From Lobosporangium transversale (taxonomy: Eukaryota; Mortierellomycota; Mortierellomycetes; Mortierellales; Mortierellaceae): 64,000 nucleotides of DNA. The stretch covers positions 868,001 to 932,000 of the forward strand of contig NW_019028980.1 in assembly GCF_002105155.1 (NCBI RefSeq), in the 5' to 3' direction. A program made the position numbers and the translations under genes. The notes below the pieces were generated by a model that was not told the DNA's origin, did no database searches, and saw nothing but the letters and a program-made list of their open reading frames with translations. The number at the start of each line of letters is the position of its first letter. Positions within the stretch are counted from its first letter, which is position 1. Of this stretch, positions 1 to 12,238 are shown one piece after another.

Positions 1-564
1 AGGTGATAGGCATCGTGGTGATGTTCTGTCGCTTCCCATTGTGATTTCAAAAACAAGGGCGTAAATGGACGGAGGACAGAAAATAGGGAAAGGTTGATAA
101 AAATGTTAAAGGATGATAGTTCAGTAGCAGGATGGTTCAAAATTGTCTAGAGATGAAGTTGAGGGAGGAAAAGAAAAAAAGAAAAAAAGAAAAAAAAAAA
201 GGAAAGGAAAGGAAAGGAAAGGCAATGAATGAAGGCTTGGAATAAATAAAAGAGCAAAATTGATGGGAGCAAAACTGGGGGGAAATAAGAAAAAGTGAAA
301 AGAGGATAAAGGAAGAAAAGGAAGAGGAGAGTGCAAAAATGAAGTGAAGCAAGTTAAAGAAAGGAGCGACAATTGATAAATCTGTTCCTTTATTTCAAGG
401 TTGGGCTATGCTGTGTGTGTGAGAAAAATTTTTTTCTTGTTGCACAAGACGCCATGCGATTAAAGATTGAATTGGCCCCCAAGTGTGACGTAACATGTAT
501 TATTTAAATACACAAACACTATTCGTCTCTTTAACTCTCTTGTTTTCACCACACAATCGAAAGT
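1..564. other. Low-complexity AT/purine-rich DNA, no gene seen
   Basis: The stretch is purine-rich on the + strand, with GAAAA/AAAGG runs around 165-225 and 295-365. The minus-strand open frames here are Phe/Ser/Leu-rich translations of that composition and carry no domain. A TATTTAAATA-like AT box near 499-510 followed by a CT-rich stretch could be a promoter for the small open frame that begins near 601. Confidence 0.5.
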
Positions 565-600
565 GTGCACATCCACTCTTCACCTTACATTCATCCCACT

Positions 601-1095
601 ATGAACATGTCTAATACCTCATTCCAAGAACAAGAAGCTGTTACTGATGCTCCTATCAATGATGTTCTCGCCATCAATCAAATTGAAAAGATATTGATCG
701 GTGGATTTGAAGATATTCTAAGTGTTCAAACACGAATAATATATATATAATAATAATTTTCTGTATCAATGCTTTCCTTGATGATATCAAAGCAATAATT
801 ATGCTTTAGAGAAAAGCCCTTGACGCGTCAAACTCTGGGAAGGATAGAGAGGATGACAGTGAAGAAAGAGAAGGATAATGATCAAGTAGATATCCTGGCT
901 GGCCATGAATTTGAATTCGAGGTAAGTGTTGCATTTATATTATAAAGTCTAGTTCATTGCTTGAGAGCATATAATAAAGAAAAAGCTGGACATTTGTACG
1001 TTAACTCTAGTCTTTGAAGACGCGCGTATTGAGAATGGACTTAATAATATTGTTGTTGTTCAAGCCGCAAAGCACTATAAAGTTGATCCTGAATC
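601..1095 (+). pseudogene. Possible small multi-exon gene, interrupted at the transposon edge
   Basis: An ATG at 601 follows a promoter-like leader and opens a hydrophilic frame of about 49 codons ending at 750. Downstream are candidate exons with good splice signals: a segment from about 812 to 921 followed by GTAAGT, and one from about 990 to the transposon border at 1096. The last segment could encode a helical sequence ending in AAKHYKVDPES. I do not recognise the product, and the joins between pieces are not unambiguous. The coding-like sequence stops exactly where the left terminal repeat starts, and no continuation is visible to the right of 6608, so this may be a disrupted gene. It could also be chance open frame. 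Confidence 0.25.
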
Positions 1096-1160
1096 CAGAG
1101 ATCTGAGCCTGAAGAGAAAGGGCGTGATGTTTTGGTTTCCAGCACGTGCTGGAAGAAAAC

Positions 1161-1250
1161 GAGCACAAACCTATTGCCCATACAGCACAAGCTGATTGCC
1201 CATACAGCACAAGCTGATTGCCCATACAGCACAAGCTGATTGCCCAAACA
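1161..1250 (+). repeat. 22-bp subterminal tandem repeat, left arm (four units)
   Basis: Four head-to-tail units of the type CACAAGCTGATTGCCCATAC followed by AG. The first is a variant (ACAAACCTATTG) and the last ends CCCAAACAG. The right arm has three units. Arrays like this near transposon ends are often transposase-binding sites; that role is inferred here. Confidence 0.75.
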
Positions 1251-1372
1251 GCGCGAACCTGTTCTGAAACAGCATGAACCTGTTCTGAAACAGCACAAAC
1301 CTTTTCTAAAACAGCGCGAACCTGTTCTGAAAACAGCACAAACCTATTGCACAAACAGCGCTAACCTGAAGA
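1251..1372 (+). repeat. 21-bp degenerate subterminal repeat, left arm
   Basis: About five units resembling CGCGAACCTGTTCTGAAACAG (variants with CATGAACC, CACAAACC, CTAACC) follow the 22-bp array directly. The same array occurs in reverse orientation at about 6357-6480. Confidence 0.65.
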
Positions 1373-1439
1373 AAAAGCATACAGGCTTAAAAAAATCCAC
1401 AATCATTTGCATGCATAACAGGCTTCTTCTCTTTTCGCA

Positions 1440-1512
1440 CTACCATTACCATTGCCATTACCATTACCATTGCCATTACCATTACCATTGCCATTGTCAT
1501 TCTCATTCTCAT
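1440..1512 (+). repeat. Hexanucleotide array (ATTACC/ATTGCC) inside the left arm
   Basis: Alternating CATTACC and CATTGCC hexamers drift into TCATTC repeats. The mirror copy is at about 6215-6288 in the right arm, so the array was part of the repeat arm when the arms became identical. Confidence 0.75.
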
Positions 1513-2065
1513 TCAATTCTCAGAGAACCTTCTGCATCATCCCTATAAACACGCTTAATACCACGAACAGTTGACAGATTAACTTTATTTGTCTGATCTT
1601 GTCTCACAAAGCGGCCATGTACTTTAATAATTCAGTAAATGCTCGGCATCTCTGCCTCTGCTTTCTCTTTATTACTAATGTTGACTATATATAGTCAAAG
1701 CCAACTTCTACTTCCATAGCTAGGCTTCTATATCTCTATATCTCAAAGATCTTAAAGACCAATAATCATCGTCTGTGACGCCAAGTAACACTGATACAAT
1801 TGTACTAGATTCTTCTCTTGCAACAGCCTTCGCAAAGAGACAAAGGGAACAACTTTAAATATGTTGAGCCCATTTACTCAATCCACATAAAACAGTTTGT
1901 TCCCCTCGTGGAGGAGAGAACCCTCGATATACGATAAAACTTTTTTTGTCCATATTCCTGTTTTGTTTAATAAAGTTTTTTCTGTTCTCATGCTCCCACT
2001 TTCCATTCCTCTTCCTGAATCAGTCTGCCTGACCTTGAAACGCAATTCCTTTTTTTTATTCAACG

Positions 2066-5000
2066 ATGAATGATAAGAGTGAGAATTTCTTGTTTGACAA
2101 AGAGCATGGCGAAGAGTATGGCGAAGAGTATGACGAAGAGTATGACGAAGAGTATGGCGAAGAAAATAACGACGACTTTGATGAATATCACTCATTCAAC
2201 CAGGAAGTCAGAAAATCTAGACGAAGACCCTACTTTCAACGAGAGTAGGTGCGAATTCGAGACTGACGATGATTACAGCGGGTTTTCTGGAAGGCGATCG
2301 CCTGTAAGTCTATACCTTTGACTCTTAGTTGCTAGTTAATACTTGATATCCCTTGCTTCGAGCCTTTTTACTGACTTCTTCCGTACGCGTCAATGCTTCT
2401 GTAGTCAGAGAGCCTCATCGACCGACGCGCCCAGCGGCAAGCGCAGGCGAAGTGTGATATATGGCGTCGTGGTCAGGACAGACACGAACAAGAGCAAGTT
2501 GATGTTTACCAAAGCAACGATATTGACCATTCTGGCGGAGAATACAATGTCTTGGGCGTGAAGACGCGCGAAGGGCGTTCAAGGTCTATGTTCGAGGAAG
2601 TGCAAACACGCCAGTTGCCCCAAGTGACTTCAAGAAGCGAAGCCAGCGTCGCCGCCAGTAGCATCAGGTCTGCCCAAGCCAAACGAGGATATCCTAAGAC
2701 TCCTTCTCCTCCAACAAATCAGGGACTGCCTATTCAACCTGCCAGACCTAGGTCATTCCTACGTTCAATCTCAGCATCCCATGTTCTTGGCTCACCCTCT
2801 ACATCCACATTATGCGCTCCGCGACAATCCCCACTACCACCGCTACAAAGGGCCGAGAGCTTTCATTATTATCGCAGTCCACAGCCTAGGTCTTATCTCC
2901 TCAGTTACTTCATCGTACTCTGGACGGCATAGAGATATGCATGGCGTTCAGCCCAAGTCGCCCATCTCCCTGCACCAGACCTCTCGGGCATCTTCATCGT
3001 CCTCCTCTTTTCGTGGACTTCCTCAGATCTCACGAGATTTAGCCTATCCTTTATCTTTTGACAACCCATAAGCAACCCTGCTTGCAGCTGAAGCTGAAGC
3101 TTTGGAGCAGCGTCGACCTAACCTACGTACCAGTCATGGAGCATCGGAGACATGGTACACGCTATATGAATCGCTTGAACTTGGCGTTTTACCTTCGCCC
3201 GAACGGTGCGACGACGCGCCCGCCTCACAAAAGCCTTTGGCACAAGTCCCAATACATAAGTCCATACGCAAGTCTAGTATCCTTGGACATTTCTATAATA
3301 CAGATGCATCTGGCTTCTTCGAATGCCAGGTTAAGAACAGTCTCGGGGTAAAGTGTGGCATAAAGTACAAGAAGTTAGGGGCGGCAGATCACGAAAAAAC
3401 CATCTCCTCAAAAACCACTCCACAATATATGAAGCTGTGCAGGAATTTCGCCTCTATCAAGGCATGGTCCAGAATGTCAAGTCGTCGAAAGATCAAGATG
3501 ATGATGATGATGAGCCCCCTAGACCACAGGGGAACTTCGAAGTGGCTAGAGAGGGATTTGTTCTTACGACTATGAAGAGGCCACTTCCGTATGAACAACA
3601 GTTCTTCGAGAAATTACTTTTAAGGCTTATCGCCGACAACGGAGCGACCTTCAAAATAATTGGCTCGGATTCTTTCAAGGCAATATGTTTGCAACTTAAT
3701 GCATTATACGTAATTCCAAGCACAGACGCTATCCAATCAAACATGGATTTAAGTGTAATGCATATGTGGAGGCAAATCGAGATACATCACTGATCGTAAA
3801 ATTCAAGGCGCAATCACAGCGGATAGTTGGACAAGCGGTGATCAAAGGAAGTTCTTTGGAGTAACATTTCACTTTCTAACACATGACTTTCAGCCGGCTT
3901 CAGTTGTGATTGGCATGGAACGAGTCCAAGGCCCTCAATCGGCAGAAGTCCTATTGGAAAAGCTTGGTAAGAATATCATAGCTTTAGCTCTGTCGGTTTA
4001 CTGCCTGTTTGAGACCTATGTAAATAACACTTTTAATCCTGGAATTTGTTCTATAGAACGTGTAGTCGCAAGATGGAATTTGGAAGGGCATTTGATCTGT
4101 GCAACAACGGATCAAGGGTCGAACATAAAAAGAGCCATACAGCTTTATAATCTAAAGAAGAGTATTACCTGGCTTCCCTGTTTTTCCCATGTAATACAGC
4201 TGTGTATCAATAAGGCATTGGAACGAAGTTCTGGAGCTAAGGCGGTGATGGAAAAATGCCAAAAGATCTCAACCTTCTTCAGAAGCTCCAGTCTTGCTAT
4301 GGATCTGCTTAACAATCAGCGTAGCAAAACTGCTTACAACGAATGTCACGCGATGGAACTCAAAATTCAACATGGCAGCAAGGGTGCTTGAAGTTTCAGA
4401 AGCAATTACAGCGGTCTATCAATTAATGAGGGCAGGATCCAAAGACGAAAAGCTCAAGGCTGCGGAGCTCGGGCGGCACCTCCTTGTCGAGGGAGAGATC
4501 GAGACCCTGCAGGAGATTATCACGCTCTTGGAGCCGGCTGCCAAGCTTACACACTGGGCAGGCGCACATGATAACCCGACCATTTCGCAAATCTATTTGA
4601 GGGTCTACACCATGCTCCCGGCGCTTACAACATTCCGAACGGAAGAGACGAGAGAGTTATGGCAAAGCCTGGACGAACAGATCAAAAAATCGTGGCCTCT
4701 CCAGGACATTCCAGATACCGTGCTCATTTCTATATTCCTGAACCCTGCTTGCGCAGCACTCGATATCTTAAAGGATACGATGCATGCTAGTGGGGAAAGT
4801 CTGTTTATAAAAGCAAAAAAACTCTGCAGCGAAGCCTTTAAGATATTCAAAGAGAATAATACAGTGACAAAAAATCCATTGCAAACGAGTGATTATCAGA
4901 TACTCTACTTCTCTTCGAATTTTGCGGTAGAGCTCTACACTTCATCGGTACGCTTGCCGGACTACAATCACGATCGCTTTAAAGATAAGCCTCAGGACTA

Positions 5001-5226
5001 TTGGAGGCCATATGGCATCGATGAAAATATCTCAGTTGAGGAACTTGCCCACTTCGCGCGCTCGTACCTCTGTATCCAGTCCACATCAACTGAGTCTGAG
5101 CGTTTGTTCAGTAAGGCAGGGCTAGTCCTCTCTCCACTTAGGACCAACCTCAGTGATCGAAATGTGCGCAACATCATTTTTAGTCACAGCTTTGAGAAGA
5201 TTCGGACTTTGTTAGACTTACAATGA
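2066..5226 (+). pseudogene. Decayed hAT transposase with an acidic and Ser/Pro-rich N-terminal extension
   Basis: The reading frame is recovered only by changing frame several times. From 2066 an acidic Glu/Asp/Tyr repeat changes frame near 2210, then an apparent phase-0 intron lies at 2304-2404. A disordered Ser/Pro-rich segment breaks again near 2880 and 3070. A Cys/His-containing region near 3330-3420 may be a zinc-finger remnant. Another break near 3780 precedes the RNase-H-like start ITADSWTS (about 3813). An in-frame 90-nt intron sits at about 3966-4055, followed by TTDQGSN. After a frame change near 4340 comes TRWNSKF and then an open frame to 5226 holding the hATC region (STSTESERLFSKAG). 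At least five frame disruptions make it inactive unless sequencing errors are involved. Identification as hAT is firm from the core and C-terminal motifs. Confidence 0.85.
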
Positions 5227-5904
5227 AATAAATTAAGCGTTTTTATCTACACTGCGCGTCAACAGTGTTGTATTTTGTCCACTACTTGTGAAAGTAGTAT
5301 AAAGTGATTGGCAATATTAAGTTTTAGCTTTATTCTGAAAGATGCGTCTATATTTTGGACTCCATCAATGAAACTCGCTATATTTTAATGCTCAGACGGA
5401 GGCCCAGGCCGTTGTGATGACATAAGGACATCTTCCTTTGACTTTGCAGCTTTTTTTCTGATTACTCATCGTAATGTGGTAATTCTTCATCTATTAATTC
5501 TCGAAGCTAATATCTAGAGGATTTACAAACCACTCATCAATTTCAAAGAATGTATTGATCAAGCAGATGTCGGGCGCGTTTCACCCCTTTCTTTATGAGA
5601 GCGTTCTTGAGAGAAGACAAGTCAACTAATAGGACATTGGATAGGCCAGAGAGCAACTTTAACATGGCATTATGTTTAAATTTTACTTTGATATCCCGAT
5701 GAGAATATGCTGTATCGCCATGCCGGTTGAAGAAATAAATGATAAAAAGCTTTTTCTCATACCATTTTTAATGACTTACACTTAACATCTGCCTCAAGAA
5801 TAAAGTATATATTCCACGGAGTGACAACCATGGTGCCTGAGGGATAGGGACTTCAGCATTGCTAAGCCAGGGCAAGACTTCTTTTACTAAGCCCAAAAAG
5901 AGTG
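5227..5904. other. Internal transposon DNA without recognisable coding
   Basis: AT-rich DNA between the transposase stop and the right arm. I see no open frame with a domain and no repeat beyond short AT runs. Confidence 0.5.
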
Positions 5905-6608
5905 GCAAGAGAAGAATCTAGTACAATCGTATCAGTGTTACTTGGCGTCACAGACGATGATTATTGGTCTTTAAGATCTTTGAGATATAGAGATATAGAA
6001 GCCTAGCTATGGAAGTAGAAGTTGGCTTTGACTATATATAGTCAACATTAGTAATAAAGAGAAAGCAGAGGCAGAGATGCCGAGCATTTACTGAATTATT
6101 AAAGTACATGGCCGCTTTGTGAGACAAGATCAGACAAATAAAGTTAATCTGTCAACTGTTCGTGGTATTAAGCGTGTTTATAGGGATGATGCAGAAGGTT
6201 CTCTGAGAATTGAATGAGAATGAGAATGACAATGGCAATGGTAATGGTAATGGCAATGGTAATGGTAATGGCAATGGTAATGGTAGTGCGAAAAGAGAAG
6301 AAGCCTGTTATGCATGCAAATGATTGTGGATTTTTTTAAGCCTGTATGCTTTTTCTTCAGGTTAGCGCTGTTTGTGCAATAGGTTTGTGCTGTTTTCAGA
6401 ACAGGTTCGCGCTGTTTTAGAAAAGGTTTGTGCTGTTTCAGAACAGGTTCATGCTGTTTCAGAACAGGTTCGCGCTGTTTGGGCAATCAGCTTGTGCTGT
6501 ATGGGCAATCAGCTTGTGCTGTATGGGCAATCAGCTTGTGCTCGTTTTCTTCCAGCACGTGCTGGAAACCAAAACATCACGCCCTTTCTCTTCAGGCTCA
6601 GATCTCTG
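5905..6608 (-). repeat. Right long terminal inverted repeat of the hAT-like element
   Basis: Inverted copy of 1096-1821, 22 bp shorter because it has three rather than four 22-bp units. It carries the same palindromes at 6028-6045 and 6550-6567. The 102-codon open frame in each arm (1240-1548 plus, 6178-6486 minus) translates identically, showing how similar the arms are. The outer end at 6608 is followed by AGTGCAGG, which does not repeat the left flank. Confidence 0.9.
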
Positions 6609-6616
6609 AGTGCAGG

Positions 6617-6900
6617 CCCCCCTGAAAGAAAAGTAAGAAAAGTAAAAGAATGAGTAAAAGAAAAGTAAATAATAAGTATATTTCCAGTAAATATCAGTAA
6701 AACAAAAGTATATTTCCAGTATATTTCTAGTAAATATCAGTAAAACAAAAGTATATTTTCAGTAAATATCAGCAAAACAAAAGTAAGTAAAAAGTATATT
6801 TTCAGTAAGTACTTACTGATTTTTACTCGAAATATACTTTTTTTTTACCAATGTTTAAGTAAAAATTTACTGAAAAAAACTTCAAGTACGAATGTTCAGT
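6617..6900. repeat. AGTAAA-rich imperfect tandem and inverted repeat next to the transposon
   Basis: Several copies of an approximately 31-bp unit built from AAGTATATTTCCAGTAAATA and TCAGTAAAACAA occur between about 6670 and 6800. They are followed by a perfect 16-bp palindrome CAGTAAGTACTTACTG at 6803-6818 and then reverse-complement versions (ACTGATTTTTACT, TATACTTTTT). The fold-back layout suggests a small, degraded second element or MITE end. It is not part of the hAT arms and has no counterpart left of 1096. Confidence 0.6.
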
Positions 6901-8660
6901 ACATCAGTACAGGTCACTGGTTTAAACCCATCATGGCGGCAGCGAGAACTATGAGGAGTTTCCGCGTTAGCCCCTCGAAGCGCTCGAGAAAGCAATTATT
7001 GGGGAGATCGACTCTCCCTTCACACCTTCATAAGTTTGTAAGTGAAAGTGTCTTAGTTTTCATATGCTCGAGCAATACCATGCCCATGAAAATTTGGACT
7101 AATTTCGACTTGTACATGTAACAAATCAAAGGTATGCCAAAATATTATATTGAGGCTGGGTGTGTTCTCTATGTGACTGCTGGGTATGCTTATAACTTAC
7201 GCACACACCTAAAATCACTGGCCTCCTTAGCAATGTGAATGGGAAGCTCTTCGTGCCATTATCATCACATGATTACCTAGCTAGCTAGTTCACCTGTCTT
7301 CACACACAGACTCTTTTTGAGCTCGCATGCAAATAAAACTGACGCTGACCTGCAAATGAAAAGGTCCGTCTTTCCAAAAAACAGGCTGGCCAAACTCGCT
7401 GTCACCCTCGCCAATATTTAGCTTTAGCATGTACTGAACCAAAGATTGGATTCTCACCTATTGCAAAGGATTTGTACTCGGGTCGTCATCGAAAATACAA
7501 TACGGATCAGTAAACCAACCAGGTTATAAATTCGAGCACACCTGTTTCACCTTCCGTTACTTGTAGGATCCTTGTTACTTTCTTTTCCTCCGTTTATTGG
7601 TATGCTAAAGTTCAGTAGGCACCAGTCTTACTTGATCGAGATCGGGTATTGTGAATACCTTTCACATATTGTTGTATCAGTCGAAAGCTTTTTCGAGTCG
7701 ATCTTTATTATTCGCTGTAACAAAAAGTAACAATTTTTTCCGTGGGATGCAGTCGGGTCTCGAGTACAGAACATTTTTAAACAGCTAAAAAAAAAGCAGG
7801 GCGGTGCACGGCTGAGTTGCTTAATTATTGTGCTGCGACCAATGACATTTTGTATTTATTGGATCCAAATTTTTGGAGAAGGGGGAAGGTACTTTGACTG
7901 AAAAGCGCTGGAGTTTCTGGCTTCCTTCTGTCCATAGCCAAACGCTCATCTGGATATAGGAAGTGGGCTGTAAATAGAGCAACATAGATAAAAATGACTA
8001 TTGTCTATGCTTACAGTAAAGCGGCTTGGTACACCACAAACCCTGTGTTCTGTTTATGAGCTGATAAATAGAGGATTTCATACACTTGAATGAAGAGTGA
8101 GGTAAGGATAAGAGAGAAGAAGACAGTGAAGATGGTGTAAGCATTGGAAACTTGAGATGATATCGGCTAAATGGTTCTCATAATTGTAACCTACAGCTAG
8201 ATCTTGAATAGGATACGCTGTATTTTTGTGATGTATATATTAATAAATATTATATATAACATGTGTACGCCATGATAAAATAAATTGATCTTTGATCGTC
8301 CAAATCAAGACTATGCGTCATTAACTATTGAATTGTATCAGTTGTGAACATGTTGACAAGCTGTCCTAATCGAACAGTCCTTATTTTGATAGGCCATACA
8401 GAATAGATAGTGGCCCCCACAATGGACGCGCCAAACTCTTTTTTATTTTTTGTAAAGAGATAAGAGATAAGATTGCTGGGCAAATGCTTCAACTCTTCAA
8501 TATTACGCGCGGCCATTACAGTTACAAAAAAAAACACGTCACTTAAACAAAGTTTTACCCATGAATTCATTTTTGTGTGAATCTTCTCTCAGCTTCTTCT
8601 TTCTTCTTTCTTTTTTTCTTCAACCTTAACAACTCATTCATTCGAATTTCATTTTCAACA
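6901..8660. other. Intergenic region upstream of enolase
   Basis: No recognised gene. A possible short first exon (ATG at 6933, about 34 codons, then GTAAGT at 7037) encodes a basic peptide of unknown nature; no downstream exon could be joined. The last 85 bases before the enolase ATG are pyrimidine-rich (CT-rich, 8576-8650), typical of a highly expressed fungal leader. The minus-strand frame at 8325-8570 has no recognisable domain. Confidence 0.4.
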
Positions 8661-10882
<2,222 letters not shown>

Positions 10883-11358
10883 ATAGTTGAGGTCTCCTTC
10901 CCTTTCACTTTCAAACATCTACTTTTTTGTTTCAAATCAGTGCCCACTTTTTATGGGATATAATAAAAAAAAGAAAAAAGCCTTCGTTTTGTAAAATATT
11001 AGGTGCATGAAATAATTCTGTTTTATTTGAGAGAATCCCAAATGTTTAATTAATTATTGTGTTTGAATACATTGAAATGCACGTTCTTGAGTGTTTTGAT
11101 TGTTCTTTGGCCTCAATTTGTTTATACCTTTACTAAAATGTTATGCTATTTTTTTTTTTTTTTTTTTTTTAATAGTATCCACTTGAAGCTGATTCCATAA
11201 ACTAACAAGCCCTTTCTTGATCGATGAGAATGAAAGAGAAAAAAAAAAAAAGATTGAGAGAAAGAAATTGAAATGTGGTAGCGAAGACAGGAGAAGATCA
11301 TGACTAACAATCCCTTTTCTAAGGTCTTGTTGTTTTTTCCTTATTGTTTAATCTCCTT
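10883..11358. other. Convergent 3' regions of enolase and the Ras-type gene
   Basis: AT-rich, with an AATAAAA-like motif near 10960 and a poly(T) run at about 11150-11170. It holds the 3' untranslated ends of the two convergent genes and nothing else recognisable. Confidence 0.5.
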
Positions 11359-12207
11359 TTATAGAATCGTGCACTTTGACTTCTTCTTGGTGGGCTTCTT
11401 CTGAGGTACACCGCCATCACGCGCTTGACGGATCATCCTGACCACATTGTAGAATGAGCGTTCAACGTTCACACAGGTCTTGGCTGAAGTCTCCGTAAAA
11501 TCACATCGAAGTGCCTTAGACATCTGATAGCCCTCGTCGCGTGAAACCTCGCGCTCTGTCAATTTGTCACATTTGTTGCCCACGAGCATCAAAGGAACGT
11601 TCTCTGTATCTTTGACACGAGTGATTTGGTCCCGGAAACGTTTTATCCTCTCAAATGTTGAACGGGCTGCAATTGAGTAAACCAGCAGGAATCCCTCTCC
11701 GTCACTATTTTTTTTAAAAAAAACATAAATAAATAATACATTAAAAAAAGGTTAAAACTCATTTGAGCTACTCAGGATGCACTACAGTTCAATCAGCCAG
11801 CTTTCTCCTGTGCTCAACTAGCTACTCAAATGCATGAGAGCATCATACAGCTAAAGACAACATTTGTAGTTAAAAAGAAAAGAGCAAACTAAAGAGCATT
11901 TCCCTCGAACTTGGGCCAATCTCTCGCCAGAAACAAGAAAAGGTAACCTACCGAATCCATTGGTCTCTCAATGCAGTATATTCTTCCTGTCCAGCAGTAT
12001 CCAAAACTTCCAGAACGCATGTTTGGTCGTCAATTACAACTTGCTTTCTGTAAGAATCTTCAATAGTGGGATCATATGTCTAATAAAGAGTCAAATGTAG
12101 GACAATGGCTTATTAGTTGATGCCAAGCTCACGTTGATAACCTAAAGGTTGGTTACTCACATCATTTTTATGATGTCGCTCACCCATCAATAACAAACAC
12201 GCATGCG

Positions 12208-12238
<31 letters not shown>

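Larger units (their letters stand above)
1096..1821 (+). repeat. Left long terminal inverted repeat of the hAT-like element
   Basis: Reverse-complementary to 5905-6608 with nearly no differences: one substitution seen at the inner end (GATACAATTG versus GATACGATTG) and one extra 22-bp unit here. It contains, from the outside in, an 18-bp palindrome TTCCAGCACGTGCTGGAA at 1137-1154, four copies of a 22-bp unit, about five degenerate 21-bp units rich in GAACCTGTTCTGAAACAG, an ATTACC/ATTGCC hexamer array, and an 18-bp palindrome TTGACTATATATAGTCAA at 1681-1698. Confidence 0.9.
1096..6608. mobile_element. hAT-like DNA transposon with long inverted terminal repeats
   Basis: The element is bounded by two inverted copies of about 0.7 kb (1096-1821 and 5905-6608) whose outer ends begin with CAGAGATCTGAGCC, a CAG start compatible with hAT ends. 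Between them lies a degraded transposase with a hAT RNase-H-like core and a C-terminal hATC dimerisation region. Typical hAT ends are only 10-30 bp, so arms of this length are atypical. Flanking 8-mers (CCTGAATC on the left, AGTGCAGG on the right) do not match, so no 8-bp target duplication is visible. The arms carry short tandem repeats that could be transposase-binding sites. Family assignment rests on the transposase; the arm structure is seen directly. Confidence 0.85.

Noticed and set aside
121-372. Minus-strand frames of 71-83 codons rich in Phe, Ser, Leu
   Set aside because: They translate a purine-rich low-complexity tract and have no domain or conserved start.
1007-1548. Overlapping open frames of about 100 codons inside the terminal repeat arms (also 6178-6653)
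   Set aside because: Both strands are open because of 21/22-bp and hexamer repeats; the peptides are simple repeats and not a second transposon gene.
1096-6608. Inverted arms as an assembly palindrome artefact
   Set aside because: The arms differ by a 22-bp unit and at least one substitution and enclose about 4 kb of unique transposase sequence, so a simple artefact is unlikely.
8325-8570. 81-codon minus-strand frame upstream of enolase
   Set aside because: Mixed composition but no splice context, no domain, and it lies in the enolase promoter.
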